Below are positions 11,201 to 22,600 of a stretch of DNA of 64,000 nucleotides, piece by piece (the stretch's first letter is position 1; every line of letters starts with the position of its first letter). The stretch is from positions 8,261,501 to 8,325,500 of the forward strand of contig JALJCS010000024.1 of assembly GCA_023055355.1 (NCBI GenBank). Reading direction: 5' to 3'. This DNA comes from Agelaius tricolor. Its lineage: Eukaryota > Chordata > Aves > Passeriformes > Icteridae. The notes under the pieces are model-generated. The model did no database searches, had not been told where the DNA came from, and saw nothing but the letters and a program-made list of their open reading frames with translations. The translations under genes and the position numbers were made by a program.

Positions 11201-13604
11201 GCTACACAGTTGCCAGTTACCATCAGTAGAACCCATTTATTTATGCAATATTTTGTAAGCAACTCCCCTTTCATTGAAGAGGAAATCAGTTTTACCACAA
11301 GCTGAAGATTTAACATTTGGGAGTCTGAGAGTAAAAATTGATATATCATAAGGCTGTGTCAAAATAAAACTACAATGAAATGATGATAGAATAACTCTTA
11401 ATTAACATGCTCCTTAGTCCATGGATTGTGTTTTTGTTTGCAAAATACATATTTTGGAATCTGAGAAAACTCTCAAATATATTTATTTTTAAAATATAAA
11501 GATTATAAATATAAAAAAAATATTTTTACTCTTAGGTTTTTCAGGGTATTTCAGTGAGCCTGTAGTGGAATAAAATGGCTATAATTTTTTTCAAGAAGGA
11601 AAATATCTAGTACTCCTTCTTTTTAGGTTTGGTTATTTCATCAGTCAAGCATAGTTCAGTTTGTTTGTTTTACTTCTCTGAATTTCCTTGGATGTGTTTG
11701 GGGTAATATAAGCACTGCAGTCCTTGGGAAGGATATAGTCACTGGGAGCTACAGGGAAAAGGCATCTCTGATACTTTCTGTACATCTGCAATGGCAAGAG
11801 CTGGCTCAGAGCTTCAGTGTCCAAACTGCTGTTCCACCACCTCACAACAGAGGAGCCATTTGATTTTTCATATTCCATAGGAGAAAGATAATGATTTCAA
11901 GCAGTAGTAGTAGAAATAATTCTGATCAGCACAGTTAGTAACTAATATCACAAAAAAAATTAGTCCATTACATCGTGACTTTGTATACACATTCTGAAGT
12001 CATTGTTTCTTTATTTTTATGTATTATATTGCAAGGTTTTGCACTTTTTGATTATTGTCAATAAATCTTTACACCTTTCTAGTCTTTTTTCCCTCACTGC
12101 ATTTTTAAAATTATTTCTAGGTTCCTTGGGTAGGTTTTTATTATTTTGTTTTGCTTCATTTAGGTTTTTTTTCCCCTGTCCAAGTTAATCTCATTTCTAA
12201 TCTCTTAGCCCTGTATTTAGGAACTTTCTGGGACTTCTGATCTTTAGACTTCAAAAAGATTAATCAACCTCTGAAGAACTATATATATACTTCAGTTTTT
12301 CCAGATTTGGGTCTTTCTTTCCAGGTAATATTGTTTATACTCATAATGTAATGAGATGTGGATAGTTGGAGTCCCAACAGTATATGCCACCAGACACATA
12401 TCTTCAACACTGTAGAAGGAAGACTCTTTATCACTGCCACATGTTTACAATTTGCCAGGCAGTTTCCAGCCCACATGAGTATGCTGCAATCCAAGCCAAT
12501 CTGAATTAATTTGGCTGTAAGATTTCATGAAACACACTGCCAAATGCTTTACTGAACTCTAAATATGCCACATCCTCAGTTTTCCCTTCACACATTTATA
12601 TTAGAATGGCTGGTGAGGGAAATTTTCAGAGACATGCATATTTAAGCATGGAAGCCATTAACTTTTACCTACAGTTTCACTTTGATTTACAAAGGCATTT
12701 AGGGACCCAATTTCCATTGGTGTCCTGTTGTGACTCGGGAATAAACATTCTTGTATCAAAAAAAGAAACTACATTTTCAGAGCAAGTTATTCTTCCTAGC
12801 CTTTGTCTATTCAGTTCCTTCCCAGATATGCTAGAAGACGAAAATGGACTATCCAGTGGATCTTGGAATCATTTCAACCCATAATAATGTTTCATGTCCT
12901 CATAGGAAGAAAGGCAATTATTCCTGGTGGATTTTTTTTTCCATCCGCTTTGGAAACAGGTAATAATCACTGGGGCCCATGTTTTGGGAAAAAGATCTCA
13001 TCAAAGGTGCTTTTGTCTCTCATTGGTAGTACTAGAAAAGATTGTTGTGACTTCAGTGGTCCCTGCAGGGAAGATGAAGCAAAATGCACAGTAATCCCAC
13101 TGGACTGCTGTGTCAGTAGGGAATATGCTTCACAGGTAATTTTGAACAGCATGGGTTAAAATGGGGTAAAAGTAATGAAATAATCCCCTGATACCTGAGT
13201 GCATTTAAGGTCAGAGCTCTGACAGGGCACAAATATTTGGCTGAGTCCCACTGCTGTTCTTGCAGGAGGAGATTAAAAGGAAGATAGTCAAGCAAGTGCA
13301 ACTTTTAAACCACTCTGGCTCTTAAAATTACTATAACTGCCACCATGGAGTGGTTCATTATCAGTGTGCAATTAAAGTAATGGACTTCAGTTACAGCTTC
13401 ACCAAGTTCCCTTTGCACCACCTGGGCAGCATGAATAGGTTGGTGTTGGAATGAAGGCACAAGTAATCACCTTCTATCTCTTTAACTTCCCAGAACAGCA
13501 GACAGAGGTTCTGACAGGAATGCTAACCATCAGCCAGCTTCACAGTGTCCTGGTTAGGAGAGAGGGTATTGTGGAGATGATAGAAGTGCTCAGAGATTCA
13601 GGTG
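8218..13604. other. AT-rich unique DNA, no gene seen
   Basis: Long AT-rich stretch with A-rich runs near 9,407-9,416 and 9,938-9,960 and a low-complexity AT segment at about 11,470-11,530. A GC-richer patch at about 9,690-9,890 has a 65-codon open frame without a domain. The segment 10,350-10,620 has several TAATTA/ATTAAT cores and may merit a conservation check. No coding region is supported. Frames of 92 and 118 codons at 12,606-13,159 overlap one another and are not called. Confidence 0.45.
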
Positions 13605-14231
13605 CAGATGTGTGGCTCCTAATGAACACCATGTTGAACATGAGCCAACAATGTGTCCTTGCTGCAAAGGGGGCCATTTTTATCCTGAGTTTCATTTGAC
13701 AAGATACCCTCCCTCTACTCAGCTGTGGTGAGGCCACACCTGAAGTGCTGTGTCCAGTTCTGGGCTCCCCACTGCAAGAGAGACATGGACAGTCCAGAGG
13801 GAGTCCAAACAAAGTCCACAATGTTACAGTGGCTGGAGCACCTTTCCCATGAGGAAAGTCTGAAAGACCTGGGGCTGCTCAGCCTGAGGAGAAGGTGGCT
13901 TATGGGACTGTATCAATAAACATAAATACGTGAAGGAAGGGTGCAGGGATTATTGAGCCAGGACCTTTTCAGTGGTGCCCAGTGACACCAAGACAAGAGG
14001 CAATACACACAAAATAAAAACCAGGAGATTCCCTCTGAATTTCATGAGACTTTTTTATTGTGACATTGTGAGCACTGGCATAGGTTGCCCAGGGAGGTTG
14101 TGGAGTCCCCATCTATGGAGACAGTCAAATGCCATCTGGACATGGTTCTGGGCAACTGGCTCCACCTGGCCCTATTTGAGCAGAGGTCACTTTCCACCTC
14201 AGCCATTCTGTGAGTTTGTGACTCTGTGACT
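13605..14231 (+). mobile_element. CR1 LINE fragment, 3' portion with internal loss
   Basis: The order of recognisable CR1 segments is: AACATGAGCCAACAATGTG, then CTCTACTCAGCTGTGGTGAG, then GTGCTGTGTCCAGTTCTGGG, GAGAGACATGGACA, GAGGAAAGTCTGAAAG, CTGCTCAGCCTGAGGAGAAG, GGTGCCCAGTGACACCAAGA, GGAGATTCCCTCTGAA, GGTTGCCCAGGGAGGTTGTGG and a final CATTCTGTGAGTTTGTGACTCTGTGAC tract with CR1-type terminal repeats. A short stretch between the first two segments is missing or scrambled (near 13,690-13,712). This is the end of the reverse transcriptase ORF and the 3' UTR; all frames are broken. It is a different CR1 subfamily from the copies at 3,660 and 27,780. Confidence 0.92.
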
Positions 14232-14705
14232 ACTGGAAAGTATCAATGCACTAGAGCAAAATTGATGGTAGAATTGTGTTTGTTTTGATAAGATTTTTAA
14301 ACAAGAAGGTCATCAAGGTTCTCTATCTTTAGCTTTCCCAGGTAGAAAAATCATCCTCTCCCTGCTCTGCTGGGACTGAGGTCTCAGATAAAAAGGGTAT
14401 AAAGATATTTAGACTTCTCCTCTCTCTGATTAATGTTTAATCTCATATCACACTGATTTGACCTGAACAACACTACCTGAACACTAGTTGTCTTCCTCCA
14501 CCTTCACTTTAAAAATAAAATCACAAATAATAGCATTTACTTTCAAGACTCATTTACTTTCAAGACTCATTTACTTTCGAGTCTCTCAAGATGGTGACAA
14601 ATGTTGAAATCTCAATTTATGCTTGTGAAGTGTTTGTTCCTTGGTCATCTGCATTCATGACCTATTAGAGGCTGTGTGCTCCTCATTTTCAGGAAGTTTT
14701 ATATC
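14232..14705. other. AT-rich spacer between CR1 and repeat copy B
   Basis: No gene. It holds the 17-bp tandem repeat listed separately and is otherwise unremarkable. Confidence 0.5.
14534..14584 (+). repeat. 17-bp tandem repeat, three copies
   Basis: CATTTACTTTCAAGACT occurs at 14,534-14,550 and 14,551-14,567 without change. A third copy at 14,568-14,584 has diverged slightly (CATTTACTTTCGAGTCT). Confidence 0.93.
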
Positions 14706-15107
14706 TGTTTGATATGGTAATTTCTGCTGGATTTTCTATGTGTTCAGTACAGTTACCTTTTATTGCATTTTTTACTTTTTTTTTCTCAAAACTGTTTAAT
14801 AATCATTGTATTTCAGCTCTGAAGCTGTGTCTTCATTGTTATCACATTACTACTGCATCCCTTGAACTAAAAAGAACCCCACAAATGTTTTGTGAAACTT
14901 TCAAATGCTGGGTTTTAGCTTCTCATAGGAAGGGACCCTGAGTTGGGATTAAAACCATTAAAACTCCTGAAGTCATTGACAGAGTTAGCACACACGAAAC
15001 TGAATTTTACAGGAAATCAGTGGACTTGAGATATCTCAGTAAAGCACATTGTTCTGATATCTTTTTAAGGTAGAATTCCTCAAATGTACTCATTCAATTC
15101 AGCATTG
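14706..15107 (+). repeat. Copy B of an unidentified ~400-bp dispersed repeat
   Basis: This is the partner of 7,798-8,217, in the same orientation and 6.9 kb downstream. Shared landmarks in order: TGTTTGATAT, GTTTAATAATC/ATTTAATAATC with TGTATTTCAG, TTATCACATT, GTTGGGATTAAAACCA, AAGTCATTGACAGAG, GAAACTGAATTT, CAGTGGACTTGAGATATCTC and GGTAGAATTCCTCAAAT. The flanking DNA does not match. The 3' third is better conserved than the 5' two thirds, which could mean unequal decay or a partial conversion event. No frame is maintained, and no retroviral primer site or polypurine tract is seen beside either copy. Confidence 0.85.
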
Positions 15108-15994
15108 TAGATAAAAGCATACAGCAGAGGAAACATTGGGTCAATAGTTTAGCTGTGTGCTTCAGCAATGTAAACAAGGCACAGGAAGACACTGTTTTCT
15201 GCAGAAATAATGTAGATGACCACATCTGAGAGAAAAAGAAGAAATAAACAAACAAGGGAACAGAGCAGTCATAATATAGACAAAACTCTGCTTGACAATG
15301 GTTTTCATACTGGTTCTGGAAACTTTTATACTACAGGGAGTCCTGCTCAGTGGTCCTTTCCAAGCCAGTTAACCTTTCAGCAGCAGGAGTTTCCACTTGG
15401 ATCAGACTGCCAGGCAGGTTTCTGGGGTTTTGCCTTGCTGTGCAGTACAGGAAGGGCTCACTCCCCGAGGCTGTTCTGCTGCTCTTCACTTAACAATCTT
15501 CACAATCTTCCTGTTGTTGCAGCTGTCTGGGCAATGGTGGTTGATGTCCTTGATGTCTGTGCCTCTCCTCCCATGCTACACTGTGGTTTTGTGACTGTGG
15601 CCCTTTCAATTCACTGTTAAAATTGGGAAGAATTTTCTGGCTGTAACATGTTTGAGGGGACACATATAGAATCTGTGAATTTATGGAGCCTCCTGGACGT
15701 CCACTCCATGCATGTGATGTGACAGCAGGGGAGACTCACGGCGTTCCATATCAACCTGAACAGAGCAGCATTCTCTCAGCTTGGTGGTGATGGTCTGATC
15801 TAAATTACTCATGAATCCTTGAGCTTTTTCCCAGCTAGTGATCATTGTATTATTTAGATATTTCATTTCCAGGAAAATTGTTTTTGAAGTTCACCTATAT
15901 ATATGTTAGCCTCATAAATTTGGAGTCTTCTGCATAATTATTTGTAGATTTTTTCCTTGTGACCTCCACCCAGGTAAGTGTTACCTCCACTGAA
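15108..15994. other. Unique DNA, no gene supported
   Basis: A 134-codon open frame at 15,216-15,620 (plus) overlaps a 65-codon frame. It has no domain, and its start region is lysine/arginine-rich by chance composition. No repeat family was recognised. Confidence 0.4.
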
Positions 15995-16105
15995 AATACA
16001 TAATTTTTTGTAATTTATAAATTACAATATACATATTTATAAATTACAAAATATTATTTATACAATTTATAAATTACAAAATACATAAATTTTTTGTAAT
16101 TTACC
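15995..16105. repeat. AT-rich palindrome and iterated repeat cluster
   Basis: A perfect 20-bp palindrome, TTGTAATTTATAAATTACAA, lies at 16,008-16,027. The half unit ATTTATAAATTACAA recurs at 16,013-16,027, 16,035-16,049 and 16,065-16,079. An inverted TTTTTTGTAATTTA segment follows at about 16,090-16,103, mirroring 16,004-16,017. The block could extrude as a cruciform or reflect slippage between AT-rich inverted repeats. Confidence 0.88.
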
Positions 16106-19100
16106 ACCAGGTCTTTACCACCTCTATTTCTCTCTCTATATTGATTGCTCTTGCTGTAATAATAAGCACAACGTTCTGTGTCTGACCAGGTTTTGGCATC
16201 ATTGGTTTCTAGTAGCTGTGTACAGATTGAACATTTTAGGGCAGCTAAAAGACATTGGCAAGACTCATGCATACTTAAAAACAAGAATAGGAGTCTTTTA
16301 AAAACAATTGTTTTAAAAAGGGCATATGCACAGAGAAAATAAATATCTACAGCTAAAATGTTCCTGCTTCTCTAACTTGACATTTTCCCCCTCAAAATTA
16401 CAACCAATTTTCTATTCCTTACACTGGATATTAATACTTTGTTCCTTTCTTATTTATTGAGATTAAAAGTTATTGGTTTTTTTCTTGATAACACCCAGGC
16501 TGGTTGGATATAAATCCATGGCAGCTGGAGAGCCTGGAGTTTTGCCTAAGCCCAAAAGGCAGCCCAGCTTTCCTCTGAGCCATGCAGGGAAGTGTGGCTG
16601 TGCTGACTGACCTACAGCCTATGGCAGAGCTACCTTCTGCCTATCTTCCCTCATTGGAGACAGTAATTTAGGCTATCTCTCCTTACCCTTCTTAACAGAA
16701 TTACTAAAATCTTAACTATGGCCAAGATTTCTTTTTTATTTTTCATTGAAACTAAATTTATTAGATGGGAAGTTAGGAGACAAGTAGCATCAGGGCATCT
16801 CCTTGAGAAAACATGTAAATTGTTAAGAAAAAAACGAAGTAAAATTTCAGGAGTAAGGAGTATGCATTGCTTTGAACATGCTGAAAAATTCTTCATATTT
16901 TCTTGGGTTGCTCTTCCATTCCCTGGTCTGGAAAAGGAAACTGAAATTTGTCAGAGGCAGAAAAAATTATGTGTAGGGAGAACCAAAGAAATAATGATCC
17001 CTATGTGAATATCTTCCAGATATGACCATGCCTTTTAAAAGTGCATTTTTCCAGTGACTTTGCCTCTAAACAGGAATTGAACCCCTTCTGGTTGGGTGCT
17101 GCCCTGCCTCCTGCCCAGAGACCACCTGAGCACAGAGTGTCCCCAGTCCTGCACTGCAGCTCTCACAGCATCCCCCATCCAGGCATTTTGGGCAGAACTT
17201 GACCTACTGTGTGAGACATGGGCTGACAGATGCTCTGGGATGTTGTAAAGGCTGGCTCTGATGTTGAAAGCAGGAACTTGGCTCACCATAACTTAAGAAC
17301 TGAACAGCTAGGCAGGGTCTAGGAGGCAAAGCAACTGGTTTGGGTGTCAGGGCAAGAAAAGCCAGAACCAGGGAGATGAAGAGCAAGTGGGCAGAAGGAG
17401 AATGATGAGCCTATTTATTAAATTGATACCATGTAAGATCATAGAATCATAGATTCAAGATGACTAAAGGTGACAGAATCTGGATTAAATAATACAGTAA
17501 TCAAAGCATTTTTATGAATTGGAAAGCCACCAAGTTAGCTGTAAAGTCCCAAGCATGCTAACATTAACAATGGGGAGCAGATCAATTGCCAGTTCAGGAA
17601 GCAGCACTTCCCCACTTGTGAAAATGCCAAGAAACACATGGCCAGGACATCATGCTGAGAAGTGTCCTTGTCCTTTACAGTCACACAGATTTATACATTT
17701 GACTGCTATTTCATAGTGCAGCTCCTGGCCTTCTTATAACACAATTCCTGCCTGCTCCTCTCAATCACCTCCTTTTTTTCCTTAGGTCACTGGTATATAA
17801 GGGCTCTGATGTGCAACAAAAGCTCACCTCTGTAGAGAACTGTGAATTGAGGAGCCTCTGCTTCCCTTCCCTCTTTTTCACTCCATGACATGGCATATTT
17901 TCAGGGACACACAAACCTCCTGAAAGATGTTATTAACTTCTGTCTGTACCATGTTAGAAAAACTCTGCAGCTTAGAAGAATTACTTTTTCTGTGTATTGC
18001 TATTAAATAATTTTTAGATGAAATTCAAATATTTCCCGCACCTTTTTTTTCATGAATGCATCTGGTAAGAAGGTGCAGTTGTCTTTTCCCTGCCTTAGGC
18101 TAATTGCCAGCAAGATCTTATTGAAATCTCCTTTTCCAAGCTGCTGAGTCCAGTCAGTGAGAAAACACAGGGCTCTCCCATTCCTCCCATGCCTTTACCC
18201 CCAGAACAGACTCGGGGTTGCAGCATGTGGGGCCCCAGGACCCCACATCTGTCCCAGATGCGAGGTCCAAGTCTGCAGCTCTCACTGTTGGATCATCTAT
18301 TTTGTCAGCTGTGCAGGGAGGTTCTCCCCACACTAGGACACTTGGAGAAGCATCTGGGAGGTCGTGAGGTTCTATTTGTTTGTTTTCATTCCCCAGGCTG
18401 TTGTTTAAAGACTCAGCCTAGCTTCCAGAATAAACTGAGAAGTGAGGTTACAGGGCTGATTGTGAATGTCTATCTTGCTGTAAATAGAGGTGCATGTTTG
18501 TGCTTTTGCGTGTGTTCATATTCCAAAGAATTCCTGAAGTTCCCCATTTTCTGAAAGTGAACATTATACTCAATTCATAGACAGACATGTGAATTAAAAA
18601 TAAAGGGAACAGTCAGGCAAAAGGAAATCTGGAAAACAAGACATCCCTGTGGCAGGTCCAGAGGCAATAAGCAAAGGCTTCAGTCTATGTATATACAGTA
18701 TTTTCCTCTTCAATCACAAAAATTCTTATCTCCTAAAGTCTAAACAAACTGTTACCTGAGATTAATGTATTTTTACCTATTTTGGTTTTAAATTTAAAAA
18801 CCCCCAAAATGCAAATTATTAACTTGGAAGTCAGCCCCCAGTTGTATAAAAATATGTTTATACTAATGCCTCAAGAGTTCTTATGGAAGACCTATACAAT
18901 TCATAGAGTTGAAACTTGAACAAAGAATTTCAGGATATTTTTTAAAAATATGATAAATTAAGTATGGATCTCTTTTGTTCATGATTATTTTACAGAAATT
19001 TTAAATTTAAATATATGACCTTTTTAATTTCTTTAAAAACCACCAAGAAATTGCAATAAACTATAAGAATATGTGAATACAAACACACAATTTAATGAAT

Positions 19101-19379
19101 TTTTGATAGAATTTTTAAAACCCTTGTAAATAATGTATGGTCTATTTTATATCTTCAGCAGCTTAAAACTTGTTTCATATGTTAGATATTTCACAACTAG
19201 GAAAAAAACCCCAAAGAATATCAAGAATCTTTGGGTGAACTTTTGCTTTTGAGAGGACATTATTTGAGCAATAGAACTTGGGTGAGCAGTCCCACCCAGC
19301 TTTAAACAAAATGTATTTTTCTGAGGAGCTACATCTGAGTCCTTGATGCAAACACTCTTTTTTCCTCAATCCCTGTCCT
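16106..19379. other. Unique DNA, no gene supported
   Basis: Contains AAAACAATTGTTTT (palindrome near 16,302), GC-richer patches at about 17,040-17,390 and 18,130-18,420, and a small hairpin around 18,225-18,248 (ATGTGGGG/CCCCACAT). Two short CR1-like 3' motifs (ATCATAGAATCATAGATTC near 17,440) are too brief to call. Open frames up to 121 codons carry no recognisable domain. The stretch 18,930-19,160 is strongly AT-rich. Confidence 0.45.
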
Positions 19380-19610
19380 GGCAGAGATTTAGCACATTTT
19401 ACTACCCAGGAGTGTGGGGGGAAGAACTGCTGTTATCACTCAGCAGCATGCTGGGAGATGTAAGTTGTTAGCAATAAGTGATGCAATTAAGTATTTCTTG
19501 GAGTGATCTTCATGCATAATTATGGCTCCATTTTGAACCACGCATCACTAATAACACTGTACCTGCTCTGTAATTAGGTGACTACCTTGTATTTCTGATG
19601 TACTCATGAG
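19380..19610. promoter_or_regulatory. Possible regulatory segment with homeodomain/POU-like motifs (speculative)
   Basis: Within 100 bases there are ATGCAATTAA (19,481-19,490), ATGCATAATTA (19,512-19,522), an ACTAATAAC site near 19,548, and TAATTAGG (19,571-19,578). ATGCATAATTA resembles POU-class octamer/TAAT composite sites, and the others resemble homeodomain cores. Such sites occur often by chance in AT-rich DNA, so this is only a prompt for a conservation check, not a called enhancer. Confidence 0.15.
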
Positions 19611-22600
19611 CTGTGCAGCAAGAACAAGCTACCCCACAGCACTGTAGAAAGCCATCTCCCACTAAGACACAATAGACACCATCTAGTCAATAGAAAATGT
19701 CTTTTACATACTTTTTCCAGAGTTAGCAGTGATCAGAACTATTTCCCCCCCCCAGCAGTATAATAACATTTCAAACTTGAACTTCTTGTGGATTTTCAAC
19801 AAACATTTTAATTGCAGCACACAAACTGATAGTTTTCAAGTGCACAGAGTGGTTTTTGTTTGTTATATACATCACAGGGGACCCTACAAAGAGACCCCAG
19901 CAAGCTGCCGTGGCAGCAGCTGCTCACACAGAGCACCAGAGACCCTGTACCTCTCTTGGTGGTGTGTGGGGCCTACCACATGAGGGGGGAACCCATAGGA
20001 TCTACACAGCCATGATTTATTCATAGCTACACAAGACATTTCTTAACTTTCAATGAAAAAGTCAACTAACTTGAGAAAGACAAAGACATTGGAAGATGTA
20101 TTTTTTTACAGAAAGCACCTCAGTTTCATAAAAGCTTTCTGGTTTTTTCTTAGAAGAATGAGACCATTTTTCTAGAAAAAGTTGATTGACAAGAATGCAT
20201 TTTTCAAAGAGATTAAGATTTGTTGTTTGTTCTAGCATTAAACCAATTCAATTCCCAATGCCAAGACTGTTAAAGTCACATATTCTTCCCCACATCCACC
20301 AAGACCTTGGCAGAGCCCCATTCTCCCACCTCTTCCTGCACTCACAGGATTTGGATCAGCTGGCACTGCACATCTTCCAGCAGTGACCATTTGGAGTGAA
20401 TTCACCTCATGCAGGCACAGCTGTCAACAGGAATGACTGGGGAGAAATGTCAGGAGTGAGGTCTCTTCTCCTCTAACTACAACCCTGCTAAGACAATCGT
20501 TCCTGAGCTGGGGAGATCTGCTGCAGGCAGACACTGTGTGCTTCTGCAGCAGGAACACACTTTTCATCCTGTGATGTTTCTTCTCCCCCACACTACCCAG
20601 CCCAGTGGTGGTCACTCTGACCTGAGGGTGCCTGGAGAGAAAAGCACATCTCTGTTTGTATTGCCTGCCTGAATCGTGTGCCTCAGCCCCCAGTGCCATA
20701 TTTGCAGGTGCCATAAACATTAATAAGAGCAGTGAATATGAAGACAGACTGCTGCTCTGCTAGTAATTAAGGGTTTTTCAAATAACATAATTTCCTAGTT
20801 AACATTAGAAAAGTGACTCAGAATTGCTATAAATGTAAACATATGGATGTGGGTGCCTCTTTCCTGATATCAGCATTTTCCTGAAAGCAATTTAAATGAG
20901 AGAAGTGCAAAAGGAATTTATTTTTAGAGTGTGCTTTCCATAAGTGTTTATAGAGCTGAATGAAGTAATGTAGAAGAAGTTTTTCAGAATAAAAAGTGCA
21001 ATCACCTTGAAATGCACACTAATATGAATTTTAAATAGAAATCACAGCTCCATATTACCACAAACACTTTACAAAATGCTGAGCTGAATGACAGAGCATT
21101 ATCTGAACCTTTCCAATTTATTCTTTATAACCTGAACACTGGCATTTTTGTGAGTGCATTGATTAGACCTCCACAGAACTTCAAATGTCACAGCAGATGC
21201 AATGACATCCCAGAGCTTGTTTGAGGTGAGAGACACCTGATAAAGGGTTTTGCTGTAACCAAGGAAGATTTTACTGTGCCCTAAGCAATCTGCCTTTGTG
21301 CTTGCTCTGACTACAAAGATCAAAATGTATTTGCACAAATGCACTTTAGTCAATGTAATAATTTAGCACATGGAAAGAACTGAGGTATTGGCTCACAAGC
21401 CTGACCCCAGGCTGGGTTGTGATGCCCTCTCATCATCAGGCCCTCCTCATGTTTGGGTATCTGAAGAAAAGAAGGGCAGTGAGGTCTTAAATCCAGAGCT
21501 CAGAGATACTATCTGGAACTACAAATATAAATGAATCTTAGAATATGAGTGACCAGAACTGAACTGCAGTTTATAGAGATTCTCTCACAGAGCAACATTT
21601 GGAGGGAAGGCCCTGGTGAAGACAGTGGCCTTAGTTTGATACCTTGTAGATTTATTTAATTTCTCCAAGAAATCTTTGATGGTTGAACACAGACTTTGGA
21701 AAAACTCTAAAGGCCTGAAGGAAGAGTTTTGCAATGGAATGAGTAGAATATACCCTGGGGACAGCAGGGAAAGAAACGTGATTGCTTCACTTCTGTTATC
21801 TATGGAGTTCGAATTATTGAAAAAACTGAACCACAACTTTGAAACAGCTTAATCATACCAATAATTTACATTGAATCAACATAGCTCAGGCATCACTGGA
21901 AACATTTGCTTTTATTTCAGCAAGTTTGGAATCAAATCTTCCACATCCTTATCAGACCTGTTGAATAATCACATTGACTGAAAGTAAACTTCCCAGAAAG
22001 ATTGCAATGCCTTGGACTTCACACAAGGATTCATCTCTATTTTATCCAAGTGTTTCCAATGACATGTTTGTTATAAAATTCACCAAATAATAGCCTTTCA
22101 AATATCTTCAGGTGCTTTTTGAATCAAGGGAATATTTTTGCCTTTTGTGGTATTTAATTTATTTTTTCCATCAGTGATCAGCATCAGGTTGAAGTGCCAC
22201 TGTAGAACCTTTTTTTTTTAATAAAACCAAGAATAAAAAAGGAAATTGTTAATGTTTTACTAAGAAAAGTTATGAGTAATAGGAATATACAGTGCCTAAT
22301 TGCAGTTTTGCTATTCACAGAATAGAGAAACAAAGTCCACCCACCTTCTGAGGATGAATGGGCTGATGCTGTAATAGAGACAGCTGCATGTGGCAAATCA
22401 AAATTTAGATTTCAGGATGCAGAGATTGCATCAGTGAAGGTGGAGGCAAAACTGCTGTTGTGCAGGTCAGAGAGTTTTTCAGAAGCCCACTGGGTTCCTA
22501 TGACCTGGTTTCCCACCAGGGTTGAGCACCTTCAAAGAGAAACCCAAAATGAAGAAGCCCTACTGGTTTCCAAACACCACCTTTTACATCTTCCAGTGTG

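Noticed and set aside
7798..15107. The two ~400-bp copies as the LTR pair of one provirus
   Set aside because: The 6.5-kb interval shows no retroviral gene remnants, primer-binding site or polypurine tract, and no matching target duplication; the interval also contains an unrelated CR1 fragment.
17437..17480. Minus-strand CR1 3' stub (AGAATCATAGATTC)
   Set aside because: Only about 20 bases resemble the CR1 end, and the following sequence does not continue the match.
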